Assembly: GCA_049645705.1 (NCBI GenBank)
Contig: JBARUK010000013.1
Coordinates: 10,280-74,279 of the forward strand
Reading direction: 5' to 3'
From: JBGNFV01 sp049645705
GTDB lineage: Bacteria > Bacteroidota > Bacteroidia > Cytophagales > Cyclobacteriaceae
Length of the DNA: 64,000 bases
Shown: positions 38,643 through 47,971 of the stretch, piece after piece
How the letters are laid out: each line of letters begins with the position of its first letter
How positions within the stretch are numbered: position 1 is the first letter of the stretch
The notes under the pieces: generated by a model
Database searches by the model: none
Seen by the model: the letters and a program-made list of their open reading frames with translations, nothing else
Told to the model about the DNA's origin: nothing
Position numbers and translations under genes: made by a program

Positions 38643-41600
38643 AAAAGGTAGATAAAGTACGTTTTACAGCTGCCAGGTACCGGCCTTATATTAGCCATTG
38701 GTCACAATATCTGCCGGACTTCTACGAGGGTTTTTCATTCCGTCAGTACCACTCGACACAGGCACAGCAAGCTAAAAGCCTGGTGGAGGTACCCATAGTG
38801 CTGTCAGAAGAATCGAAGGCTGTGCTTCAGAACCTCAGCGGGTTGAAACCGACCCCTCTGCTTACGATACTGGGAACTGCCTGGGCCATACTCATAAGCA
38901 GGTATTCTGGTTTAAAGCACATCACGATACACACCCCAATGTTTCAAGGTGTGACTGAGGAGCCTTTATTTCAGGCTGCCGTACCTCTTATGCTTAGCCT
39001 CGATGGTAAACTGAGCGTTAAAGAGGCTTTAATCCAGGGGAAAGAGACCATTGCTGGTGCGTATAAGCATCAGAACTTTCCTACGGAAATGGTAACCAAT
39101 GAGCCGGAGGCCTTTACCTCTAACACCTCATTTGTATTTACGCCTCTGCATGAAAATATCCTCCCTGAAAATACCGAATTTGGCCTTGTGGCTAACCTCT
39201 CCGGGGAGGTTCTGCACCTTACCATTTCTTATGATTCCCGCTTTTTCGACCCCGCTTTTGTAGAGCGATCAGCCGGGCATTACAATAATATACTGACAGG
39301 CTTAAGTAGCCTGGAAACACCCATCAGCACCCTGACAGTGATGGGTGAAGATGAAAGGAACCTCCTTCTGCATGACCTGAATAATACGGCAAAGGATTAT
39401 AGCAGCCGGTTTCTGATACCTGAGCTTTTCGACAGGCAGGTCGCCCATAACTCCGAAGACTCAGCCCTGGTTTGCGGAGACAGAGCTATCAGCTACTCCG
39501 GCCTGCAGGCAGAGGCCAATCGTATGGCCAGGTACATAAGCAAACACTATGGAGTGGGACCGGGTGATAGGGTGGCCGTACTGCTGCCCAGGTCTGAGCA
39601 GCTTATCATTTCGCTTATTGGCATACTGAAAGCAGGAGCTGCCTTTCTGCCTATAGATTACAGTTATCCCCCAGAACTTATTTCCTACATTCTGGAAAAT
39701 GCAGAGTCCAAGCTGCTTATCACCACATCTGATAAATCGGTACAGGCAGACTGCCCTACCCTCTTTCCTGATAATTCCGCCATAGCCCTCGAGGAAAGCG
39801 AGGCGTACGACTGCCCCGCTAAGGCAGGCGATACCGCATATGTCATATACACCAGCGGCTCTACCGGAAGACCTAAAGGGGTGGAGCTCCTGCATAGCAA
39901 CTTTTACAATTACATATACTGGGCAAACGAATATTACTTCGACTGGAAGAAGCACCACCATTTTCCACTATTCACATCTATTTCTTTTGACCTGACAATT
40001 ACCTGCATCTTTACTACCCTGCTAAGGGGCGATCGTCTTTACATATTCGAGGAAGGCAGAAGCATGCCGGATGTGTTGGAAGACATTTTCAGGCCGGAGA
40101 CTGAAATTACTGCTGTTAAGCTTACTCCTTCACATATTTCACTGCTCGCCCACTCATCATTGGAGAGAACGAACGTGAATAGCATCATTACCGGCGGTGA
40201 AGCCCTTGTGCCAGCGCAGGTAACATTGCTAAAAAACCTGAATCCGCTTATCCGGATTTACAATGAGTATGGCCCTACTGAAACCACCGTGGGCTGTACG
40301 ATCAAGCTTGTTCGTGATGAACAGGACATAACCATTGGTACACCAATAGCCAATACAAAGATATACCTGCTGCACAATGGCAGCGACATGGTACCCTATG
40401 GCATGACCGGAGAGATAGTAGTGGGTAGTGCTGGTGTGGCAAAAGGATACTGGAAAAAGCCTGACCTCACAGCCGAACGCTTTATCAGTAGTCCCTTTGG
40501 TACAGAGGAAAAGCTATACCGCACGGGAGATATCGGCCGCTGGCTGCCAAACGGAGAGATTGAATACCTGGGCCGGGCAGACAGCCAGATAAAGATAAGG
40601 GGCAACCGCGTAGAATTGCACGAAGTCAGCTTTGTCATGCAGGAACATGCTGACGTAAAGGAAGCCATTGTGTGCACTCACAAAGAGAGTGAAGGGGCTG
40701 TTTCCCTTGCCGGATTCTACACAGCTACGGAGCCACTGCACAAAAATGAGTTTCGCCGCTACCTCCTGGAAAGACTGCCGGACTATAAAGCACCAACCTA
40801 CCTGATGCAGGTAGAAGCCTTTCCGCTTACACCAAATGGAAAAACAGATACAAAAGTGCTCATCCACATGCTTTTTGACTGTAGTACTAGCGGCACCGCC
40901 CCTTCTAATGAAAAGGAAAAGGTGCTTGCAGATGTATGGAAAGCCGTACTCAACCGTCAAAACATCTGCATATTCGAGGATTTCTACACCATTGGTGGTG
41001 ACTCTATACGGGCCATGCAGGTATCATCTGCGCTCTACCAGAAAGGATGGCACATCCAGGTGAAAGAAGTCCTTAGAAACCCAACCATCAGCCAGCTCGC
41101 CGTACTCATGACACCAGTGAGTTCCGTAGAAAACACTGAAGCTGTAGAGGGTAAAGTACCGCTTACACCTATACAGCGAGAATTCTTCACAATGGGCAGA
41201 AAATTTGAAGACTATTTTAATTTTGCCATCATGTTCAGAATAGATGCCACACTTTCCGACACTTGTATCCAGGTTGTATTCGGTAAAGTGGTCGAGCACC
41301 ATGATGCACTAAGAATGGTGTTTACAAAGGAAGATGGGAATATCATTCAGTATAACCAGGCCACTCATGGTGAGGTGCCCCTGGAAGCCGAAGACCTGTG
41401 TGGTACCAGCGAGCCTGCGAGAGTATTAGAAGAGCGGGCTACGGCCATGCAGCAAAGCCTCAGTCTGGCAAACGGGCCATTGCTGAAGCTCGGCCGCTAT
41501 CATCTGCCCGATGGTGACCGTCTTCTTATTGTAGTGCATCACCTGGTGATGGACGTGATGTCATGGCGTATCCTTTTTGAAGACATCCAAACCCTACTGG

Positions 41601-42481
41601 ACCAGTACCATGCAGGGCAGGAACTTCGGTTGCCTTCCAAAACCACTTCCTTTAAAACATGGGCAGAAACCCTGTGCCGGGTAGCTAACAATCCGGACTT
41701 CGTTTCATCGCAAAGTGCTTACTGGCAGGAAGCGTTAAGCAAAGCGCATGATGCGATTATGCGTGACCATGACATTACGGAAGAGACATATATCAAAGAC
41801 ACTGAAAAGTATGTGGTAAGCCTTTCTGCTACCGAAACAGATACGTTGTTATACCAGGCTAGCCGGCATTGGCAGGCAGAGGTAAATGAAATCCTGATCT
41901 CTGCCCTCGCCGCGGCTTTACAGGAAACTTTTGACCTGCAGCATGTAGCCATTGCATTAGAGGGCCACGGACGGGAAGAGGTTACGGACACGATAAATCT
42001 AACCAGAACGGTAGGCTATTTCACCTCCACCTACCCGGTTATATTGTCGCCGGACCGGTATAATCCGGAAACAGCGATAGCTCATGTAAAAGAACAGCTC
42101 CGGGCCATCCCTTTTAAAGGATTAGGATATGGAATGCTCCGGTACCTCACCGATTCCCAGCCGCTGGAAAAGCATGTGTTGCAGCCTGCGGTTTGCTACA
42201 ATTTCTTCGGGCAGTTTGACCAGGAAACAGGCAACCTGTCATTACCTTTTGCAGAAGAATCAAGCGGTCCTACCCAACATCCTGATGAGGTTCGCCTGGG
42301 CTATGATTTTTATATCACAGCATTAATAGAAAATTCAAAGCTTACGCTTCGTATAGAATTTAGCCAAAAACAATATCAACCAGCCACGGTAACACGACTC
42401 GCGGAGGAATTTATTTCCCGGTTACAGAGAGTATTATCCTTATCGGAAAACAACCTGGCTATAACCCCCAACTCCTTCTGA
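38639..42481 (+). CDS. NRPS: half-C-A(Asn)-T-E
   Basis: This is the last module of the first assembly line (1280 residues). Residues 1-~235 align only with the C-terminal half of condensation domains (segments equivalent to the GTPxSGR and HQxYPF regions); the half that would carry HHxxxDG is missing. Then come A7 (SGSTG from 406, code DLTKIGEVGK, Asn-like), T Ser789 in GGDS, the form usual before epimerases, and an epimerization domain ~835-1270 with HHLVMDV from 967 and the EGHGRE and RTVGYFT motifs. The E-domain consensus Gly after HHxxxD is Val here. The residue added should be D-Asn. No thioesterase, reductase or terminal C domain follows, so release of the product from this protein is unexplained. 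The next gene starts one base after its stop. Confidence 0.94.
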   Translation: MKKVDKVRFTAARYRPYISHWSQYLPDFYEGFSFRQYHSTQAQQAKSLVEVPIVLSEESKAVLQNLSGLKPTPLLTILGTAWAILISRYSGLKHITIHTPMFQGVTEEPLFQAAVPLMLSLDGKLSVKEALIQGKETIAGAYKHQNFPTEMVTNEPEAFTSNTSFVFTPLHENILPENTEFGLVANLSGEVLHLTISYDSRFFDPAFVERSAGHYNNILTGLSSLETPISTLTVMGEDERNLLLHDLNNTAKDYSSRFLIPELFDRQVAHNSEDSALVCGDRAISYSGLQAEANRMARYISKHYGVGPGDRVAVLLPRSEQLIISLIGILKAGAAFLPIDYSYPPELISYILENAESKLLITTSDKSVQADCPTLFPDNSAIALEESEAYDCPAKAGDTAYVIYTSGSTGRPKGVELLHSNFYNYIYWANEYYFDWKKHHHFPLFTSISFDLTITCIFTTLLRGDRLYIFEEGRSMPDVLEDIFRPETEITAVKLTPSHISLLAHSSLERTNVNSIITGGEALVPAQVTLLKNLNPLIRIYNEYGPTETTVGCTIKLVRDEQDITIGTPIANTKIYLLHNGSDMVPYGMTGEIVVGSAGVAKGYWKKPDLTAERFISSPFGTEEKLYRTGDIGRWLPNGEIEYLGRADSQIKIRGNRVELHEVSFVMQEHADVKEAIVCTHKESEGAVSLAGFYTATEPLHKNEFRRYLLERLPDYKAPTYLMQVEAFPLTPNGKTDTKVLIHMLFDCSTSGTAPSNEKEKVLADVWKAVLNRQNICIFEDFYTIGGDSIRAMQVSSALYQKGWHIQVKEVLRNPTISQLAVLMTPVSSVENTEAVEGKVPLTPIQREFFTMGRKFEDYFNFAIMFRIDATLSDTCIQVVFGKVVEHHDALRMVFTKEDGNIIQYNQATHGEVPLEAEDLCGTSEPARVLEERATAMQQSLSLANGPLLKLGRYHLPDGDRLLIVVHHLVMDVMSWRILFEDIQTLLDQYHAGQELRLPSKTTSFKTWAETLCRVANNPDFVSSQSAYWQEALSKAHDAIMRDHDITEETYIKDTEKYVVSLSATETDTLLYQASRHWQAEVNEILISALAAALQETFDLQHVAIALEGHGREEVTDTINLTRTVGYFTSTYPVILSPDRYNPETAIAHVKEQLRAIPFKGLGYGMLRYLTDSQPLEKHVLQPAVCYNFFGQFDQETGNLSLPFAEESSGPTQHPDEVRLGYDFYITALIENSKLTLRIEFSQKQYQPATVTRLAEEFISRLQRVLSLSENNLAITPNSF

Positions 42482-42482
42482 T

Positions 42483-44162
42483 ATGCATATTCTAAAAGTA
42501 TTTCAAAACCGTTCGCGTTGGTTCTATGTAGCCCTTTTGCTTCTGGGCAGTATCAACAGCATTACGTATAGCTTTTTATTGCTGTTTATAAACAAAACCA
42601 TTGCCGGGGAGCCTATACCCGTGCTCCCCGAATATGACTGGGCCCTTTTTGCAGGTCTGCTCCTGATTTCCATTATATCCACTAAGGTATTCCAGTCTTA
42701 CATAGTCCGCCTTACCCAAGACATACTGTATGATTATGAACTAAACCTGCTGGAAAAGTTACGCTTTACCTCATTCTTCGAGTATCAGAAGCTGGGAACA
42801 CAGCGTGTGTACACCGCAGTGAATGATGTAAGGGTTTTAAGCATTGCCCCGGAGGTACTTGTGATCATTGTAAACTCTGCCGTGGTCATACTCTGTGCAC
42901 TCGCCTACATGTGCTATGTATCGTGGACCGCCGGCCTGGCCATGATCGGCATTATGATTGCTGTGCTCACCTTCTACATGATCAGAAACAAGCATATACG
43001 TAAGGACCTGAACCAGGTACGCGACCTGCAGGACACCTACCATAAGTACCTGTTGGATCTGCTTAATGGCTTCAAGGAGATTAAAATGAGCATTATTAGG
43101 AATGATAACATGTTCAACAAATTTCTGAAGCTAAACCGTAACCAGGCGAAAGGACTGGGCAAGCGTGCTGCCATGCGCTACCTGGACAATGAACTCATAG
43201 GCCGCTATAGCTGGTACATAGCCCTGGGCGTAGTTATTTTTGTGATGCCCCTGGTTGTAGAAATGAGTGCCGCCGAATATGTCCCCTTCATCGTAGTGGT
43301 ATTATACCTTATGGGTCCCCTGAGCTCACTGGTAGGCATTGTTACCCATATCAATAATATACACATTGCTGTAGACAGGATAGAAAAAGTAGAAGGTGAA
43401 ATTAATGCACGCGCAAACCTGTCACTGCAGCATGGTGATCTTACTGAGATCAACAGCACGTTTGAAAGCCTTTGCTTTGAGGATGTGATTTTTGAGTATT
43501 TCGATGAAAATGAAAATAAGACCTTTAAGCTGGGACCTATAAACCTGAAAATCCATAGTGGGGAGTCCCTATTTATCACAGGTGGAAATGGCAGTGGCAA
43601 GAGTACCTTCATTAACATACTCACCGGTCTGTACCGGCCGACCTCAGGTACCATTACACTGAACGGACATACCATTACCCCCGAACGCTACGCCAATTAT
43701 TCAAACCAGTTCTCCGCTATCTTTACCAACAACTATCTCTTTGAAGAGAACTATAACGGGTTTGAACTTAGCCGCGAAAACGAGGAGTTTATGAGCTATG
43801 TGGAAATGATGAAGCTGGACGAAATCCTGCGTATCAATGAAGAAAATGCCCGTATTGATACCGGCCTGAGTAAAGGTCAGGGCAAACGTCTGGCCATGAT
43901 CTATGCCCTGATGGAAAGAAGGCAACTTATTGTTTTGGATGAGTGGGCTGCAGAGCAGGACCCCGTTTTCAGGGCCTATTTCTACCAGGTTATTATCAAG
44001 AAACTACAGCAAATGGGAAAAACGGTAATCGCTGTTACGCATGATGATTACTACTTCCAAAACTGTGACCGCCTTTTACGCTTCGATTACGGTAAGATAG
44101 CCCAGGACACGAAAATGAACTCTCATAAAGAAATGGCCAGCGCACAGGCAGAGGGGATATGA
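42483..44162 (+). CDS. Cyclic-peptide-type ABC exporter (SyrD/PvdE/YojI family)
   Basis: This inner-membrane ABC half-transporter (559 residues) has a six-helix membrane domain (~15-290) fused to an ATPase. Walker A is GGNGSGKST at 367-375, the signature is LSKGQGKRL, and Walker B runs into LDEWAAEQDP. The DEWAAEQDP form is diagnostic of the family that exports cyclic or lipo-peptides, pyoverdine precursors and microcin. It is encoded one base after the last NRPS of the series and overlaps the thioesterase gene by ATGA. It most likely moves the finished lipopeptide, or a precursor, to the periplasm. Confidence 0.92.
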   Translation: MHILKVFQNRSRWFYVALLLLGSINSITYSFLLLFINKTIAGEPIPVLPEYDWALFAGLLLISIISTKVFQSYIVRLTQDILYDYELNLLEKLRFTSFFEYQKLGTQRVYTAVNDVRVLSIAPEVLVIIVNSAVVILCALAYMCYVSWTAGLAMIGIMIAVLTFYMIRNKHIRKDLNQVRDLQDTYHKYLLDLLNGFKEIKMSIIRNDNMFNKFLKLNRNQAKGLGKRAAMRYLDNELIGRYSWYIALGVVIFVMPLVVEMSAAEYVPFIVVVLYLMGPLSSLVGIVTHINNIHIAVDRIEKVEGEINARANLSLQHGDLTEINSTFESLCFEDVIFEYFDENENKTFKLGPINLKIHSGESLFITGGNGSGKSTFINILTGLYRPTSGTITLNGHTITPERYANYSNQFSAIFTNNYLFEENYNGFELSRENEEFMSYVEMMKLDEILRINEENARIDTGLSKGQGKRLAMIYALMERRQLIVLDEWAAEQDPVFRAYFYQVIIKKLQQMGKTVIAVTHDDYYFQNCDRLLRFDYGKIAQDTKMNSHKEMASAQAEGI

Positions 44163-44905
44163 GCAGAATGAGGATAATATGTTTTCCTTTTGCAGGAGGC
44201 AGCAAATACTCCTACCGTCCCCTGTTGGCAGCTGCCCGGGATACTATGGAGCTCTTGCCTCTGGAATACCCTGGACGCGGAGCACGGTTAGGAGAGCGGG
44301 CCGCCGAAAGTCTCGGGGAAATTGTAGCAGATGCCATAAAGCTGGTGAAGGATATGACCGAAGGCGAACCTTTTGCCTTTTATGGACACAGTATGGGAGC
44401 ACTGGTAGCCTACCTGGTGGCTGCTGACCTCGCTAAAGAAGCTTTGCCGCAGCCATCGGCACTTTTCCTTACCGGAAGGCATGCACCTGTGGTAGAAAAG
44501 GAAGAGTCCGGTTATCACACCTTGCCAAAGGCTGCCCTGCTACAAAAGATACAGGAGCTGGGTGGACTACCAGCTGATGTACTGGGAAACGAAGACCTGA
44601 TGGACTTTTTCGAGCCAGTGATAAGGGGTGACTTTAAGGCCCTGGAAACATTCCGTTTTGGGGGCCGGGAACCAATAGACATTCCTTTCCATGTGCTTAT
44701 CGGGATGACTGAAAAGGTCACTGCCTCTGAAGCACTCGCATGGCAGGAGCTAACCTCCCTGCCACTGAACTTTGGACAGTTGACCGGTGACCACTTCTTC
44801 ATCTTCAGGCATCCGGACCGTATCATCCACTGGTTTGAGAAAGGTCTCGACATACTCGCAGAAAAGAAGGAAGCATACGTGAATGATAAGGCACTAACGA
44901 ACTGA
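44159..44905 (+). CDS. Type II thioesterase
   Basis: This stand-alone alpha/beta-hydrolase (248 residues) is of the GrsT/SrfD type, which removes wrong or stalled acyl groups from carrier proteins. The nucleophile is Ser78 in GHSMG and the catalytic His is His212 in GDHFF. The N-terminal PFAGGS and YPGRG motifs are typical. It is the only thioesterase visible for the assembly line, which has no integrated TE domain. It may therefore also take part in release, although the family is normally editorial. It is translationally coupled on both sides (ATGA with the exporter, TGATG with the next ABC gene). Confidence 0.92.
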   Translation: MSRMRIICFPFAGGSKYSYRPLLAAARDTMELLPLEYPGRGARLGERAAESLGEIVADAIKLVKDMTEGEPFAFYGHSMGALVAYLVAADLAKEALPQPSALFLTGRHAPVVEKEESGYHTLPKAALLQKIQELGGLPADVLGNEDLMDFFEPVIRGDFKALETFRFGGREPIDIPFHVLIGMTEKVTASEALAWQELTSLPLNFGQLTGDHFFIFRHPDRIIHWFEKGLDILAEKKEAYVNDKALTN

Positions 44906-45612
44906 TGGCAGTCATCAAACTTACCGATCTAAAAAAGTCATACCAATTGGCAAGTGGTCCTTTGCAGATTTTGAAGGGGATAAATATGGAGGTGCAAGAA
45001 GGTGAATTTGTATCTATTATGGGTTCATCCGGATCAGGTAAATCCACCTTGCTAAATGTACTCGGCATACTGGATAAATATGATGGTGGCACCTATCACC
45101 TGGACGGGCACCTCATAAGTGACCTGAAAGAGAAGCAGGAGGCCTATTTCAGAAACCGCCTCATCGGCTTTGTTTTTCAGTCGTTTAACCTGCTTTCATT
45201 CAAAAGCGCCATGGAAAATGTGGCCCTTCCCCTTTACTATCAAAAGGTGAGCCGCAACAAGAGAAATGCAATGGCAATGGAATACCTGGAAAAGGTAGGC
45301 CTGGCCGACCGGGCCGATCATATGCCTAATGAACTCTCCGGCGGGCAAAAGCAGCGTGTAGCCATAGCCAGGGCCCTCATTACCAAACCAAAGCTTATAC
45401 TGGCCGATGAGCCCACCGGAGCACTGGACACCCAGACATCTTACGACATTATGAATCTGTTCAAAGAGGTAAATGAGCAGGGAATGACCATTGTGATTGT
45501 CACCCATGAAGATGACATTGCCGCCAAAACCCACAGACTGATTCGCCTCAAGGATGGCCGGATCATAAGTGAAGGAATAAAAACCCCTAAAGAAGAGCCT
45601 GCCCATGTTTGA
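44905..45612 (+). CDS. ABC transporter ATP-binding protein (MacB/LolD type)
   Basis: This 235-residue ATPase has Walker A GSSGSGKST (from about residue 40), signature LSGGQKQR and Walker B LILADEPTGALD, the pattern of the LolD/MacB/FtsE group. It pairs with the FtsX-like permease encoded next, with which it overlaps by 8 nt, and with the membrane-fusion protein after that. Together they form a MacAB-like pump, split into separate ATPase and permease. Given the location, export of the lipopeptide or self-protection is the likely job. Confidence 0.93.
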   Translation: MAVIKLTDLKKSYQLASGPLQILKGINMEVQEGEFVSIMGSSGSGKSTLLNVLGILDKYDGGTYHLDGHLISDLKEKQEAYFRNRLIGFVFQSFNLLSFKSAMENVALPLYYQKVSRNKRNAMAMEYLEKVGLADRADHMPNELSGGQKQRVAIARALITKPKLILADEPTGALDTQTSYDIMNLFKEVNEQGMTIVIVTHEDDIAAKTHRLIRLKDGRIISEGIKTPKEEPAHV

Positions 45613-46852
45613 TATAGATAAATGGCAAGAGATTTGGTACACCATCAAAAAGCATAAGCTGCGCACCATGCTTACCGCATTTGGGGTATTCTGGGGGATA
45701 TTTATGCTTGTACTGCTACTCGGTGCCGGCTCTGGTCTGGAAAACGGAGTATTGCAAATGTTTAGCGGCATGGCAAAAAACACCATTTACATCTGGTCAG
45801 AAGAAACAAGCATGCCGCATAACGGCACCCCCGAGGGGAGAAAGATCCAGCTCACAAACGAGGACTACACCAGTTTGAAGCGGGAGCTGAAAGACCTTCA
45901 GCACCTGGCTCCGAACCTTCAGCACGGCGATGCCACCTTTTCTTATGGCGGACAGCATCATACGTTTCAGTTAAAAGGAGCCCACCCTGACCTGCTCGGG
46001 CTAAAGCCCCTGGTAGTCACCCAGGGTCGCTTTATGCATATTCTTGATTACAATCAGGCAAAAAAGGTAGCCGTAATCGGAAAACGGGTACGCGACCTCC
46101 TTTTTGGAGCGAAAGACCCCGTAGGCAGGTACATTAAGATTGACGATATATTCTTCCAGGTAGTAGGCGTATTCGACACCGAGGGTACCGGCTCAGACCA
46201 GCGGGCATATGCCGAGTCAGTTTACATACCCGTTACTACTATGCAAAAAAGCATGGGCTACCAGACCCGGATAGCAGAGTTCACACTGAGTCCGGTAGAA
46301 GGAGTATCATCTGATGAGATGGAAGCCACGGTAAGGGCCTTTCTATCTGCCAGGCATAACATTCACCCTAAAGACCAGACCGCTTTAGGATCTCTTAATA
46401 CCGGGGCAGAAAAGAAGAAGTTCACCAGCCTATTTGCCGGTATCCGCTTTTTTGTATGGCTTGTAGGCATAGGCACCATTATCGCTGGTATAGTTGGCGT
46501 TAGCAATATCATGCTCATCATAGTAAAAGAACGCACTAGAGAAATAGGCGTCAGAAAGGCACTCGGTGCCACTTCGCCATCAATAATAGGCCTTATCATT
46601 ATGGAGTCCATCATCATTACCGGTTTTAGTGGATACTTAGGACTCGTAGCTGGTGTAGGACTGGTAGAGGGAATCAGCTACATGCTGGAGGTCTATAATC
46701 TTCGCAGTGAATTCTTTGCCAATCCTGAGATCAACATCAATGTAGCACTCTCTGCTTTGGCCGTCCTTATAGCTTCAGGGGCACTGGCCGGTTTTGTGCC
46801 CGCCATGAATGCCGCAAAGATCCAACCGATAGAAGCACTCAGAACCGAATAA
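45605..46852 (+). CDS. MacB-like permease (FtsX domain)
   Basis: This is an inner-membrane permease of 415 residues with the MacB/FtsX layout. One N-terminal helix (~20-45) is followed by a large periplasmic domain (~50-275) and three C-terminal helices. The conserved cytoplasmic segment RTREIGVRKALGA lies after the second helix, and the protein ends with the usual IQPIEALRTE. It lacks its own ATPase and so works with the ATPase encoded just upstream. It forms the mechanotransmission half of a MacAB-type efflux system. Confidence 0.92.
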   Translation: MFDIDKWQEIWYTIKKHKLRTMLTAFGVFWGIFMLVLLLGAGSGLENGVLQMFSGMAKNTIYIWSEETSMPHNGTPEGRKIQLTNEDYTSLKRELKDLQHLAPNLQHGDATFSYGGQHHTFQLKGAHPDLLGLKPLVVTQGRFMHILDYNQAKKVAVIGKRVRDLLFGAKDPVGRYIKIDDIFFQVVGVFDTEGTGSDQRAYAESVYIPVTTMQKSMGYQTRIAEFTLSPVEGVSSDEMEATVRAFLSARHNIHPKDQTALGSLNTGAEKKKFTSLFAGIRFFVWLVGIGTIIAGIVGVSNIMLIIVKERTREIGVRKALGATSPSIIGLIIMESIIITGFSGYLGLVAGVGLVEGISYMLEVYNLRSEFFANPEININVALSALAVLIASGALAGFVPAMNAAKIQPIEALRTE

Positions 46853-46888
46853 ACAACATCAACCCAGCAAAAGAACATCCATATAGTC

Positions 46889-47971
46889 ATGAAGATTCTT
46901 TTAAAAATATTCTCTATACTCGCAGGACTGGCACTTATTATCCTTACGGGAGCCTTCCTGTATTCCAAGTCATCAGACAAGGAGCCTGCTTATGAGACCA
47001 CCTCTCCCGAGCGTATAACTATCACCGAAAAAGTGATCGTATCCGGTACTATTATCCCTCGTAACAAGGTGGAAATTAAACCGAGAGTATCCGGCATCGT
47101 AGATAAGCTTTTTGTAGAAGCAGGAGCCACAGTCAAAAAGGGAGACCTCATCGCCAGGATATCCATTAATCCCAACCAGACTGAGGTAAGCATAGCGGAA
47201 AATGATCTGGAGCAGGCGCGCATTGCCTTTAATGACGCTGAACGGGAATATAATGTCCAGAAGAAGCTATATGATAATAAGATCATTTCTCAGACAGAAT
47301 TCAGTACCTACGAATTAGCTTATAATAAGGCCAGACAAAGCCTGAAAGCAGCCGGAGACCGCTTGCAATTAGTGAAGCGCGGGTCGCTGGGAAACGCCTT
47401 CGCAGCCACAGAAGTACGCGCAACCGTGCCCGGTACGGTACTAAATATACCGGTTAAAGTTGGGGGCTTCGTAATAGAAACAAATACCTATAACGAAGGC
47501 ACCACCATTGCCTCTATAGCCAACCTAGACGATATGCTATTTGTGGGTGAAGTGGATGAGGCAGAGGCCGGCAAACTGCGTGAGGGCATGGATTTGGAAT
47601 TATATATTGGTGCCCTCGGACAAAGTCCCGTATCTGCCGAACTGGAGTTTGTATCACCTGAGGCAAAATCAGAAGATGGTGCCGTAACCTTTGAGATCAG
47701 AGCCCGCATTGTCAATAAAAACGACCAATATATTCGCGCAGGTTATAGTGCAAATGCTCACGTGATCCTGAGCCGAAAAGAAAATACGCTTGCCGTAAAG
47801 GAAAGCCTTCTACAGTTTGATGAAAATGAAACCCCCTACCTGGAAGTGCTTGGTGAAAATGGTGACTTCAAGAAAAAGCCTGTTGAGATCGGTCTTTCTG
47901 ACGGAGTTAACATTCAGGTTGATGGCCTGAAGCAAAATGATGTGATTAAAACTCAAACCAAATATAACTGA
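46889..47971 (+). CDS. Periplasmic adaptor protein (MacA/HlyD family)
   Basis: This membrane-fusion protein of 360 residues has an N-terminal membrane anchor (~5-25), a barrel-sandwich lipoyl-like domain beginning near GTIIPRNKVEIKPRVSG, a coiled-coil hairpin (~105-160) and beta-barrel domains. It bridges the MacB-like permease to an outer-membrane channel. No TolC-type channel gene is in the window, so a channel encoded elsewhere is needed unless the following beta-rich protein contributes. It is separated from the permease gene by 36 nt, and its stop overlaps the next start as TGATG. Confidence 0.9.
   Translation: MKILLKIFSILAGLALIILTGAFLYSKSSDKEPAYETTSPERITITEKVIVSGTIIPRNKVEIKPRVSGIVDKLFVEAGATVKKGDLIARISINPNQTEVSIAENDLEQARIAFNDAEREYNVQKKLYDNKIISQTEFSTYELAYNKARQSLKAAGDRLQLVKRGSLGNAFAATEVRATVPGTVLNIPVKVGGFVIETNTYNEGTTIASIANLDDMLFVGEVDEAEAGKLREGMDLELYIGALGQSPVSAELEFVSPEAKSEDGAVTFEIRARIVNKNDQYIRAGYSANAHVILSRKENTLAVKESLLQFDENETPYLEVLGENGDFKKKPVEIGLSDGVNIQVDGLKQNDVIKTQTKYN

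Noticed and set aside
44159..44905. Type I (chain-releasing) thioesterase that became detached
   Set aside because: Length, the PFAGGS motif and the stand-alone position match editing type II thioesterases; a release role is only possible, not shown.
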